Origin: Sipunculus nudus | Lineage: Eukaryota > Annelida > Sipuncula > Golfingiida > Sipunculidae | Assembly (NCBI GenBank): GCA_026874595.1 | Contig: CM049310.1 | Location: forward strand, 9,920,001 to 9,984,000 | Reading direction: 5' to 3' | DNA length: 64,000 nt | In this document: piece by piece, positions 12,301-23,500 of the stretch | Layout: every line of letters begins with the position of its first letter | Position numbering within the stretch: the first letter of the stretch is position 1 | Notes under the pieces: generated by a model | The model's input: only the letters and a program-made list of their open reading frames with translations | What the model was told of the DNA's origin: nothing | Databases searched by the model: none | Program-made: the position numbers and the translations under genes

Positions 12301-13821
12301 GTCAACAGATTGCACCAGTAGTAATTATCAAGTTGTCATTAAAAACTGTATTAGAATATTCTTTGTACATATGCTCAGTATATTCTCCTAATGTTTCAAG
12401 TGACCATTGGCATACTGTGTTTTACCAAGCTGGTATTCTTACAAATATTTTGAATCATTTTCCACATTTAACTTTAAATTTTTATAGAATTTTTCCTCTG
12501 CAGTTTGCAAAGTTATACAACTATAAATTATTCTTATGATACCAGTAAAGTTATTTTATCAGTTTTATTATTTTGTATATTAATTTTCATGAATGTAAGA
12601 TGTATTTAGGCTTATATATAATCTTGATTGATTCCATGAGTGTTTTCACTTGAATAATTCAAATTATTGTATATCGGCTGAATGATAAAACAAAAATCTT
12701 TCACTTAAATTGATATTATATATATTTGTATTTAATTATAATTGTATATTATCATATTGTTATAATTTATAATTTAAACAGCTTTACCAAATGTAAAATT
12801 TAATGAACAGTTAGGCACTTGAGTTTCTAGCCTTGTAGCAGTTCTTGTGTTGAGGTAACAGGTAACTGGTCTTGACATTTTTCCCTCTGATGACTAATTT
12901 CTTTGACAGGTAGGACTAATGCAACCATGGATGGCACATACATCCTGATTAAGAACTCCAGGTGTCCCTGCCCTCACCTGAGTGACAAGATGCGCTACCT
13001 GGTGGCAGGCCCAGAAGGCACAGTCATTCTAGGTCATTACCCATGGGAAAGGTGAGCTCCACCGAAGTATGATAAATTATGTGATCAGATAGTGAAATAC
13101 TAAACAGTGTTCCCAACTTCTATCGATTAGATAGTGGCAACGTCTGAACTTATTTTTCAAATAAAAAAAGTATTTTTTTAAACTGAATTTGTAACCAGAA
13201 AGTGTTTTAATTTTATTAATTTTATTTTTTGTTATGCTCATTAAGCAGCACTCAGAATGCTCTGTGTATATAGCCTTGGCATTGAATAAAGTATAATATA
13301 TATTTTACAGCACCATCACAAATTTGAGATTTCAAATTAAATAGTCACGTAACAGCTAGTAGAAGACCCCTTGGTCTGTATTTCTAGACAGAGTAAATGA
13401 AACATGTAAAATGCGATCTGTAGGTCTACAAACTTTACCAAACTGTCAACCAACCATAAATCATGAGTTAATGTATCTCTGCATTTCCTATTTAATACAG
13501 TGTAACATTATGACATCAGACTATATGTGTAGTATATTAGTAAGTGAATATGTGATGCACAGTTGAACATAAATGTAATTGAAAGGATTTTTCTTCTCAC
13601 AGTGTAATATGTTAAAAAATGGTAGCTTTCAGTGCAGTAAGTGGTGAATTCTCTCTCTCTTTATCAGCCTCCTAGAAAAAGTAAAAAGTTGATCTGTTTT
13701 ATTCTTCAGGAGCATCTTGCTGACGAATGTTACAACAGTTTACAAGATGTCTTACAGCAGAGCTCAGAACATGAGTAAAATACTCCAACAGCACTGTCCA
13801 CATATGCTCCCCTACAGATGA
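4736..13821 (+). CDS. Complement C3/C4/C5-like thioester protein, C-terminal part (8 exons, 5' partial)
   Basis: Secreted complement-type thioester protein; only the C-terminal 378 residues are in the window. Exons by reading: 4736-5183, 5786-5851, 6149-6254, 11231-11320, 11634-11723, 12104-12187, 12910-13051, 13710-13821. Every intron is GT-AG and the frame stays open through all joins to the TGA at 13819. Exon 1 here encodes about 100 acidic residues, then the start of the MG8/alpha-2-macroglobulin receptor-binding domain (VVLDIKVCVRHRF, AILEVGLFTGFKP). Exons 2-3 finish it (DIAVVFYLKN, ICLQYRIKRE). Exons 4-8 carry the cysteine-rich C345C/NTR domain (DYGCTK, SGCICTG, KCGSC, RCPCPH), which C3, C4 and C5 have but A2M and insect TEPs lack. 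NxS/T sequons (NIT, NAT, NVT) suit a secreted glycoprotein. The thioester, TED, MG1-7 and signal peptide are upstream, so C3 versus C4/C5 type cannot be decided. The 5-kb intron at 6255-11230 is almost all transposon. Confidence 0.88.
6312..6375. repeat. (AT)n microsatellite
   Basis: About 32 TA repeats starting 57 bases after the C3-like exon that ends at 6254, at the left of the 5-kb intron. Confidence 0.95.
6502..9910 (+). mobile_element. Family A element copy A1 with nested family B element
   Basis: Starts TTTTTAGCTCAGCTGACTG with the hairpin tip and (GTCC/GTCT)n tract. Six 337-bp units follow (CAGACTGGTGG marks at about 6838, 7174, 7511, 7846, 8190, 8528). At 8557 a family B element interrupts the last unit; the unit resumes at 9728. 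The element ends CAGTCAGCTGAGCGTCATGA, then the palindrome GACCCATGGGTC and ACTTGT. The two ends share an inverted CTCAGCTGACTG. It sits in the C3-like intron 6255-11230. A near-identical inverted copy is at 54478-57895. No transposase or helicase reading frame, so non-autonomous. Confidence 0.85.
8557..9727 (+). mobile_element. Family B element copy B1, nested in A1
   Basis: Begins with a perfect-stem hairpin (GTATCCGC...GCGGATAC, 8557-8586) and ends CCCGTATTCTAG at 9727, followed by TTTT. The inside is tandem units of about 280 bp, each with two GGTGGCGCCACC palindromes about 130-150 bp apart, plus conserved ATCTCGGGAACCGTTTGACC. The 3' CTAG followed by T is the Helitron CTRR-T pattern, but no clear terminal hairpin is seen close to it. 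Family A sequence is continuous across the insertion, which fixes both ends. Confidence 0.75.
9911..11033 (+). mobile_element. Family A-type element (A3) with family C-like interior
   Basis: Starts TTAGCTGACTGAAAGTCAACTG just after A1 and ends TCAGCTGAGTG...CCATGGGTCCCTAG near 11031. One 337-type unit (to about 10260) is followed by units with GGTCAAGGTCACAGG as in family C, and by a second GTCC-type microsatellite at about 10408-10440. So it shares tips with family A and internal units with family C. It lies in the same C3-like intron. Confidence 0.6.
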
Positions 13822-15162
13822 GCAGTCTTCAGCACAAACAACTAACATTTTGTGCACTCTGCAGGGAGGTGGTGATCCATGAAAGATCTGCTGCATACAG
13901 CGCTTACAGGGACCAGTTTGCAAAAATATTTTCAAACTGTTTAGAATCTGTTAAAGAATGTTTTAGCTTCAAACAATGCAGATCTGAGGATATTTTTTCT
14001 ATTATGAAGTTATGTTAGGGTAAACATTTTGATAAGCATTTTATTCAAGAAAATTTAACTTTTATCATACTTTGTTGGTAGCAGTTTGAGTAATATATGG
14101 GTATTTTTTTTAGAAAACTGTCTGATGAAACAAAATGTGATTTGCACTACAGAACAGTTTATGAAATTTGGATGATATAAGAATACATATGAACATCAGC
14201 TAGTTTCTCTGTCACCTTATGGTTATATTCTGTTGTACAAGTCACTGACAATGATGGAACAGAATTCTCTCAGACACAAGCTGAACACTAGGGCCATCTG
14301 GTGGACAGATATCTACCTAAATCGATGGGCTAGTCAAGAATCAATGTAATTTTTTAAACATCCGATTTTCTATGAAGTCACACATGTTGAAAAACATAAC
14401 TGTTTACATAATTAATGTACATAATTTAAATCGACCAGTCTGAGTGACTTTACATGCCAGAATATCCCATATGGAACCCTTTTGCTGTAGTCAATGTAGT
14501 GCAATGAGGGTTAAATGCAAGTGGGAGATATTCATGATACAATAATTGAGGATTATAATCAGTTCTAGTTAGACCATCCAGTTCCGAAGAAATGTTCTTA
14601 ATCTTTTTAGATCCTTCTGAACAAAATACATTTTTATATATTTTGTGAATACACCAATATTAATTTGCCAATGTTTATGCAATGCCAAATAAGATTTTTA
14701 AATTTAGTTAAGTTCAATAGTTTTAATTAGGGTTGACAGGGGGCAGTATTTGCCTCCTACAGTAGAAGTATTAGATTATTAAAATACAAAGGATGACTTT
14801 TTGAGTGAACCATGAAAGGGTATTTATCCATGATGTAATTTTTTTTTTTTTTCTCAGATTGCTGTTAAAAATGAATTTGACCACACAGTAAACAAATATA
14901 TTTACATGAGATTATATTTACATGAGAGTGAGTGTATGAGAGATAAAAAAAGACACTGAATAGAGAGCTAACTTACTGGAATTACTCAAATAGGCAGTGA
15001 TTAATGGTTGATATATAATTTATTTATCGACATACTCTCAGTTGTGTCTCAGTATATTACTGATGGTAGCTAAGTTGGAATATTTTGTTTGCAATAGTGT
15101 ATGTGTACAGTAATGTTTTGTTATAAATATTAAAGATTTAGAAATTATCTTGTGTTTTGTTT
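13822..15162 (+). other. Probable 3' UTR and poly(A) site of the C3-like gene
   Basis: Stop-rich AT-rich sequence after the TGA at 13819. An ATTAAA variant poly(A) signal lies at 15129-15134, followed by a GT-rich stretch at 15149-15162 typical of a downstream element. This would give a 3' UTR of about 1.3 kb. No AATAAA was seen nearer the stop. A CTCF-like motif lies inside at about 14287-14305. The end is inferred only. Confidence 0.35.
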
Positions 15163-15269
15163 TTAACCTGATATTTAATAGTATGTTCAGTTACCAGTGT
15201 AAAATCTATAACTGACACAATATATATCAATATACTGTTTAATGCATGTTGATCTATATGATTATCAAT

Positions 15270-18200
15270 GGCTTGGACAAGGATAAAGCTGATTATTGAA
15301 GGTGATGACAAGAATCAATATGATGATTTATGGCTCTGACAAGAATCAATATGATTATTGATGGGCTGACAAGAACCAGTATGTTTATTGATGGCTCTGA
15401 CAAGAATCTGTATGATTGTTAATGGTTCTGACAAGAATCAATGATTTTTTTATAGCTCTGACAAGAATCAGTATGATTATTGATGGCTCTGAAAAGATTC
15501 AGTATGATTATGAATGGCTCATACAAGAATCAATATGATTTGATAGCTCTGACAAGAATCAGTATGATTATTGATGGGCTAACAAGAACAAGTATGATTA
15601 TTGATGGCTATGAAAAGATTCAGTATGATTATTAATGGCTCTGACAAGAATCAATATGATTTGATAGCTCTGACAAGAATCAGTATTATATTTGATAGCT
15701 CTGACAAGAATCATGATTTTTGATAACCTTGAAAAGAAATGGTATTATAAATGATGGCTCTGACAAGAATCAATATGATTTTTGACAGCTCTGACTAAAC
15801 AGTATGATTATTGATGGGCCTGACAAGAATCGGTATGATAATTGATAATTTTGACAAGAATCTATATGACGTTTTATGGCTTTGACAAGAATCAATATGA
15901 TTGTATACCCAGAAAAAGTCGGGATACTATATGGTTTCACGACAGTCCTGCTGCCGCCACAGAAAAATCTTGTGAGCAGTTAACTCAAAAAATATTTCAA
16001 TGATCTTTTTCAAACTTTACATTTGTTTGGATATAAGTAAGAGGAGGAAGCCTGTTTAAAAAGGGGTCATGACCTTTGCTAGAAGAGTGACCTTGAATAG
16101 GTCTATTTTTGCTGAAAATAACATAAATTCTTAAATATCTCAAGAAAGTTTGCATGGACTGGTCCAAAAATTAAGATGACCGAAGATCTTGGATAGCCTT
16201 GTGATATGCCGTAAACTGGTGGCACCACCTATTTTCCTTTCTTGTTTTTACACCTTTTAATACCCCATAATTGCCACTTGACAGTATTGTGAGCATTATA
16301 AGTCAAAAACTAATGGACTGATTTCTTTCATATTATGAACATATAGAGAGATGGGTTATGGGATGAGGTCTATTTAAATTTGGGTCATGACCTTTACCAT
16401 GAGAGTGGCCTTGAACTTTAATATTTCCATATTTGGTGAAAATCACACACCTCTTATGATATCTCCAGTGATGAAAGCCATATGAATTTCAAACGTGAAT
16501 TATGTATGGCCCACCACTAAAGTAAGAACCCTATAGGTTCTAGGGTCATGAGGTCAAAGGTCAGGGTCACTCGACTGGCATCTTTAAAGATATTGTGGAT
16601 GCATTTTAAGCCAAACTTCTCATCCCAGATCTTCCATCTTGAACATATAGCTCACTTGCCAATAGTGGATGATCCATATCGATTTTGGGGTCACTAGGTC
16701 AAAGGTGAAGGCCACAGGAGCTATCTGTCAAATAATTAGTTTCCAGATGATAATTCCAGCTTTTTTTTATGTATGGATTTCAATCTTGACTTATATATGT
16801 CCAATTAAAAAAATAAACAAGATCCCAATTGTTTTTTCGGGTCACAAGGTCAACGGTCAATGTCACAGGACACATCTTTAAAAAAATTGTTGATGCATTT
16901 TCAGCCAAACTTTTCATCTCAGACCTTTTATCTTGCACATTTAGTTCACCAGCCAATAGAGGATGATCCATATCAATTTTGGGGTCAAAGGTCAAGGCCA
17001 CAGGAGCTATCTGTCGAAAAATTAGTTTCCGGATGATAATTCCAGCTTGGATTGATATATGGATTTCAAACTTGACTTATATATGGCCCATCAAAAAAGC
17101 AAGACCTCTATTGATTTTGAGGTTATGAGGTCAAAGGTCAAGGTCACAGGACACATATTTGAAAAGATTGTGGATGCATTTTCAGCAAAAATTTTCATCT
17201 CAGACCTTTTATCTTGCACATATAGTTCATCAGCCAATAGAGGAAGACCCCTATCCATTTCGAGGGCACAAGGTCAAAGGTGAAGGTCACAGGAGCCATC
17301 TGTCCAAAAATTAGGTTCCGGGATGATAATTCCAGCTTGGATTGATATATTGATTTTAAACATGACTTACATATGGTCCATCAATAAAAAAATAAGGTTC
17401 CTATTGATTTTGAGGTCATGAGGTCAAAGTTCAAGGTCACAGGTCAAACATCTATGAAAAAATTGTGGATGCATTTTCAGCCAAACTTTTTATCTCAGAC
17501 CTTTCATTTTGCACATATAGTTCAACTGTCAATAGAGGAAGACCCCTATCCATTTTTAGGTCACAAGGTCAAAGTTGAAGGTCACAGGAGCCAACTGTCC
17601 CATAAATTTCCTGATGATAACTCCAGCTTGGATTGGTATATGGGTTTCAAACTTGACTCGTATATTTTTCTATCCATCTTGGAAATGTGTATATACATAG
17701 ATCTTGGACTCCTGTATTTTGTACTCAAGACTGGTGGCGCCATCAGCAATTGTTTTAGCGTGGCGTCCATCTGTATGTGTGCTTTGGGTCAAAATTGCTC
17801 ATATCTCCGGATTGGTTCAAGGTATTGGTCTGAAATTTGGCATGTCAATCCATCTTGGAAAGTTTTCTCGTTAACCAGACAAGTGGTTTCCGTAAAATAA
17901 ATTAATGCTCTTTTCTGAGGAGTGATTTGCACTATTGGCCTGAAATTGTGCATATCCTTAGATCTTAGACTCCTCAGTCATGTACTCAAGACTGGTGGCG
18001 CCATCTGTTATCGTTTTGACGTGGTGTCCATCTGTACATGTGCTTCTGGTAAAATTTGCTCATATCTCTGGAGTGGTTCAAGGTATTGGTCTTAAATTTG
18101 GCATGTCCACCATCTTGGAAAATTTTCTTGAAAACCAGACAGGTGGCGCCTCCTACCTTCCTGTTTCTGTAAAATAAATTAATGCTGTTTTCTTAAGAGA

Positions 18201-18800
18201 GATTCAACATATTGGCCCCCATATTTGGTGAAAAATATTGTTTCTCAAGTTGATAGATGGAATATTTCTATAGTCGCTTGCTAAGTGTCAGTATATGCTG
18301 CTGAAGATAGGGTGCCTATTCTTTAAGGGGGGGGGGGATTAATTGTCTGGGGATACTATGGCACCTGCGGTGCCAAGAAATATCTAGTTATGGATGGTTC
18401 TGACAAGAATCAGTACTAGTATGAGTATTGGTGGCCCTGATAAGAATCAGTATGATTTTTGATTATTCAGTCAGAATCAGTACGATTTTTTGTAGCTCCG
18501 ACAAAATTCAACTGGTTTTTGATAGCTCTGTCAAGTACCAATTGGATTATTGATGGCTCTGACAAGAATCAATATGATTATTGAGAGCTCTTACAAGAAT
18601 CAGTATGATAATTGATGATAAAAGAATCAGCACTGGTATGATCTTGATGGATGATTGATGATTGATGGCTCTGACAAGAATTGGTATACATTGACTCTAA
18701 AAAAGAACTAGAACGACCTTCAGTGACTCTGAAAAAGGAGCTCGTTATCATTGGCTCAGTAAATGATAATCAATTCTCTGACAAGAATCAGTATGAGTAA
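15270..18800 (+). repeat. 31-bp minisatellite, split by a family C element
   Basis: Diverged tandem copies of a unit near TGGCTCTGACAAGAATCAGT plus ATGATTATTGA occupy 15270-15902 and resume at 18388-18800. The 2.5 kb between is a mobile element, so the array was one before the insertion. Individual copies differ by small indels, which suggests an old array. Confidence 0.85.
15903..18387 (+). mobile_element. Family C element, Helitron-like, inserted in the 31-bp minisatellite
   Basis: Left end GTATACCC...GGGATAC is a short hairpin resembling the family B start. The right end is a 7-bp stem, 3-base loop hairpin (TGGCACC-TGC-GGTGCCA, 18359-18375), 8 bases, then CTAG at 18384-18387 and T, which is the canonical Helitron 3' end. 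The interior has tandem units of about 300 bp with GGTCAAAGGTCAAGGTCACA, then units with GGTGGCGCCA(C/T)C. No Rep/helicase frame, so non-autonomous. The minisatellite on both sides marks the boundaries. Confidence 0.72.
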
Positions 18801-19482
18801 ACATAGTATACCAATCTGAGTACAGGGTATTTAAAATAGTTACATTGACTTAAAGGGTCTGTGCATGATGCAAACTGCCTAAAGAAAATTTCATTATCTA
18901 CTATATTCTCTCCACTAGGCTACCCAAACTACTTGGCATATTTGCATATATTTGCATATATATGCAGAGAGAGAAGCAGACAGAGATACACACACACACA
19001 CACACACACACACATAAACTTCTAGTTATATAAATAAGTAACCAAAGAACTGTCATTTGTCATAAAGTGTGAGTTTAAAGTCATATCAACTTAAAGTGCT
19101 TGCAAGTCAGGTTAGAATGAGATTGGCAGACACATTTGTGAACATATTGTGAGATAAATATACATTATTCTGAAGATGTTCATGTAGTCATGCTGGTCAG
19201 ATTTGTATATATTTATAGCAAAATCACCTTTATATCAAAAACTTATTTCTTATCGACGGATTAAGAAAATAGTGGTTGGTTTGATTTATGTGGTAATGAT
19301 AAAGTTCACATGATTATTTCTGAGAACAACAGGTGTATCAAATGTTTATTTCATCCCTTTCAAGTTTCTCTATATTTATAAATATATATTTGGTTGTATC
19401 ATGACCACAATATATAATATGTATATATATACACATATGTATATATACACATATGGTTATTCATATGTTTGTTAGTGTGTAA

Positions 19483-19550
<68 letters not shown>

Positions 19551-20304
19551 GTCAATCCTTTCATCCCAGCTCCCTTTACAACTACAGGACACTTATATAG
19601 AATACTTTCCGAAGCAGCCAAACCACAATGGCCTCTTCAAGTAACATGACCCCCTCCCGACGCACTTCGTTTTTTTGCCACCTTATCCTATTCTAACTTG
19701 GCATCATATAAATATAAACACTTCACACATAGTTAACGACCACATTGGTGCTGTAACTTTCTTTTTCATAACACCAAGGGCAACTATGCCTGCGATTACA
19801 AAACCGCAAGTAGCATCCTGGCTGGGAAAGAAACCAACCATGTCAATCACGTGGGTTCTCATGTGAATACTCCTCTCCACACGGAGAACAAACACAAAGT
19901 GAAAGTGTGATGATTTCATCACATCTGCCTGTAAGTTATTTATGAAATCCATTCTGAGAAACAGAAAGCGCAAGCTATGAAAACAGTTATTTTACATTTT
20001 GAGACCAGAATAAACAAGCTAATGACATAAAAGTGCAGTGTGTATTATATGTACAAGAATGTGCATGCATGATTTCTGAAGTCATTGCCTTCGGGCTTTT
20101 TTTTTAATCCACTGAACAAAAGGGAACCATCTCGGTCTTGTTCACACATACTGATTAAAGGCCTTAAGATACACAAAACAAAATCATAGATCATTTAAAT
20201 ATTATATCCTGTATGTTCAGCCTTATCCAGCCTATTTATAAGACTCACTTGCTTAACATAAAGAAACAACTTTTAAATTACAATGTTGTTTTAAGGGCAG
20301 TACC
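18801..20304. other. Non-coding spacer with microsatellites
   Basis: AT-rich sequence with a (CA)n tract at 18988-19014 and long (AT)n tracts at 19482-19500 and 19511-19548. Nothing else recognisable: no gene, no repeat matching others in the window. Confidence 0.6.
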
Positions 20305-20486
20305 ACAGGCACCTATTCAGAATAATTCAGTAGGCCTATTTTTTTTTCAAAACATAAACGATATATGAATCCTCTGAGTCACCTTAATATACGTGTATAG
20401 CCTATTTAAGTTACTCGGATGATGCATATATTGTTTATGTTTTGAAAAAAATAGTGAATTATCTGAATTTCACGGCAGGTGCCTGT
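20305..20486. repeat. Long imperfect inverted repeat (foldback/MITE-like)
   Basis: The left arm from 20305 (ACAGGCACCT ... TTCAAAACATAAACGATATA ... ) pairs with the right arm ending at 20486 (TATTGTTTATGTTTTGAAAA ... AGGTGCCTGT). Arms are about 85-90 bases with scattered mismatches, and the loop is about 10-20 bases. It ends about 40 bases left of the 34-bp array. It may be a MITE or a hairpin-forming locus; no target duplication was found. Confidence 0.65.
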
Positions 20487-20523
20487 AGGCAGTACCATGG
20501 CATAACACGGTTCTTTATAAAGG

Positions 20524-23500
20524 CCTCAGGGAAAACCCTGCCCTTTACCTGAAAAAGTGCAAAACCCTGCCCTGTACCTGAAAAGGTCTCGGGGAAACCC
20601 TGCCCTGTACCTGAAAAGGTCTCTCGGGAATTAAACCCTGCCCTGTACCTGATAAGGTCTCTGGGGAAACCCTGCCCTGTACCTGAAAAGGTCTTTGGGG
20701 AAACCCTGCCCTGGACCTAAAATGGTCTCTGGGGAATGAGACCCTGCCCTGAACCTGAAAAGGTCTCTGGGGAATTAAACCCTGCCCTGTACCTGAAAAG
20801 GTCTCTGGGGAATTAAACCCTGCCCTGTAATTGAAAAGGTCTCTGGGTAAACCCTGCCCTGTACCAGAAAAGGTCTCAAAGGAAACCCTGCCCTGTACCT
20901 GAAAAGGTCTCGAGGGAACCCCTGCCCTGTACCAGAAAAGGTCTCGTAGGAAACCCTGCCCTGTACCTGAAAAAGTCTCAAAGGAAACCCTGCACTGTAC
21001 CTGAAAAGGTCTCGAGGGAAACCCTGCCCTGTACCAGAAAAGGTCTCAAAGGAAACCCTGCACTGTACCTAAAGGGGTCCCAAAGGAAACCCTGCACTGT
21101 ACCTGAAAAGGTCTCAAAGGAAACCCTGCCCTGTACCTGAATAGGTCTCGGGTGAAACCCTGCCCTGTACAAGAAAAGGTCTCAAAGGAAACCCTGCACT
21201 GTACCTGAAAAGGTCTCGAGGGAAACCCTGCACTGTACCTGAAAAGGTCTCGAGGGAAACCCTGCACTGTACCAGAAAAGGTCTCAAAAGAAACCCAGCC
21301 CTGTACCAGAAAAGGTCTCGAGGGAAACCCTGCCCTGTACCTGAAAAGGTCTCGGGGTAAACCCTGCCCTGTTCCAGAAAAGGTCTCATAGGAAACATTG
21401 CCCTGTACCTGAAAAGGTCTCTGGGGAATTAAACCCTGCCCTGTACCTGAAAAGGTGTCTGGGGAAAAAAACCCTGCCCTGTAATTGAAAAGGTCTCGGG
21501 GTAAACCCTGCCCTGTAATTGAAAAGGTCTCGGGGTAAAACCTGCCCTGTACCAGAAAAGGTCTCAAAGAAAACCCTGCCCTGTACCTGAAAAGGTCTCG
21601 AGGGAAACCCTGCCCTGTACCAGAAAAGGTCTCGAAGGAAACCCTGCCCTGTACCAGAAAAGGTCTCAAAGGAAACCCTGCACTGTACCTGAAAAGGTCT
21701 CGAGGGAAACCCTGCCCTGTACCTGAAAAGGTCTCGAGGGAAACCCTGCCCTGTACCTGAAAAGGTCTCAAAGGAAACCCTGCCCTGTACCTGAAAGGTC
21801 TCGAGGGAAACCCTGCACTGTACCTGAAAAGGTCTCAAAGGAAACCCTGCCCTGTACCAGAAAAGGTCTCAAAGGAAACCCTGCACTGTACCAGAAAAGG
21901 TCTCAAAGGAAACCCTGCACTGTACCTGAAAATGTCTCAAAGGAAACCCTGCAATGTACCTGAAAAGGTTCGAGGGAAACCCTGCCCTGTACCTGAAAAG
22001 GTCTCGAGGGAAACCCTGCCCTGTACCTGAAAAGGTCTCAAAGGAAACCCTGCCCTGTACCTGAAAGGTCTCGAGGGAAACCGTGCACTGTACCAGAAAA
22101 GGTCTCAAAGGAAACCCTGCACAGTACCACAAAAGGTCTCAAAGGAAACCCTGCACTGTACCTGAATAGGTCTCGGGTGAAACCCTGCCCTGTACCAGAA
22201 AAATGTCTCAAAGGAAACCCTGCACTGTACCAGAAAAGGTCTCAAAGGAAACCCTACACTGTACCTGAAAAGGTCTCGAGGGAAACCCTGCCCTGAACCA
22301 GAAAAGGTCTCAAAGGAAACCCTGCACTGTACCTGAAATGGTCTCTTGGGAAACCCTGCCCTTCGGGGAGGGGATTGGCTGGAACCCTGCTCTGTACCTG
22401 AAAAGGTCTCGGGTGAAACCCTGCCCTGTACCTGGAAAGGTCTTTTGGGAAACCCTGCACTGAACCTGAAAAGGTCTCGAGGGAAACCCTGCACTGTACC
22501 AGAAAAGGTCTCAAAGAAAACCCTGCCCTGTACCAGAAAAGGTCTCGAGGGAAACCCTGCCCTGTACCTGAAAAGGTCTCGGGGTAAACCCTGCCCTGTT
22601 CCAGAAAAGGTCTCATAGGAAACATTGCCCTGTACCTGAAAAGGTCTCTGGGGAATTAAACACTGCCCTGTACCTGAAAGGTCTCGAGGGAAACCCTGCC
22701 CTGTACCTGAAAAGGTCTCGAGGGAAACCCTGCCCTGTACCTGAAAAGGTCTCAAAGGAAACCCTGCCCTGTACCTGAAAGGTCTCGAGGGAAACCCTGC
22801 ACTGTACCTGAAAAGGTCTCAAAGGAAACCCTGCCCTGTACCAGAAAAGGTCTCAAAGGAAACCCTGCACTGTACCAGAAAAGGTCTCAAAGGAAACCCT
22901 GCACTGTACCTGAAAATGTCTCAAAGGAAACCCTGCAATGTACCTGAAAAGGTTCGAGGGAAACCCTGCCCTGTACCTGAAAAGGTCTCGAGGGAAACCC
23001 TGCCCTGTACCTGAAAAGGTCTCAAAGGAAACCCTGCCCTGTACCTGAAAGGTCTCGAGGGAAACCGTGCACTGTACCAGAAAAGGTCTCAAAGGAAACC
23101 CTGCCCTGTACCTGAAAGGTCTCGAGGGAAACCGTGCACTGTACCAGAAAAGGTCTCAAAGGAAACCCTGCACAGTACCACAAAAGGTCTCAAAGGAAAC
23201 CCTGCACTGTACCTGAATAGGTCTCGGGTGAAACCCTGCCCTGTACCAGAAAAATGTCTCAAAGGAAACCCTGCACTGTACCAGAAAAGGTCTCAAAGGA
23301 AACCCTACACTTTACCTGAAAAGGTCTCGAGGGAAACCCTGCCCTGAACCAGAAAAGGTCTCAAAGGAAACCCTGCACTGTACCTGAAATGGTCTCTTGG
23401 GAAACCCTGCCCTGTACCTGAAAAGGTTTCGGGGGGGGGGGGATTGGCTGGAACCCTGCTCTGTACCTGAAAAGGTTTCGGGTGAAACCCTGCCCTGTAC

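Noticed and set aside
15270-18800. CRISPR-like array, because short units repeat near-regularly
   Set aside because: Units are contiguous with no unique spacers and contain a transposon; it is a eukaryotic minisatellite.
21046-21771. 241-codon minus-strand open frame with repeating FRYRAGFP / FQVQGRVS / FSGTGQGF
   Set aside because: It is the 34-bp minisatellite read through three frames. Neighbouring open frames start and stop at unit indels, and the plus strand is open too.
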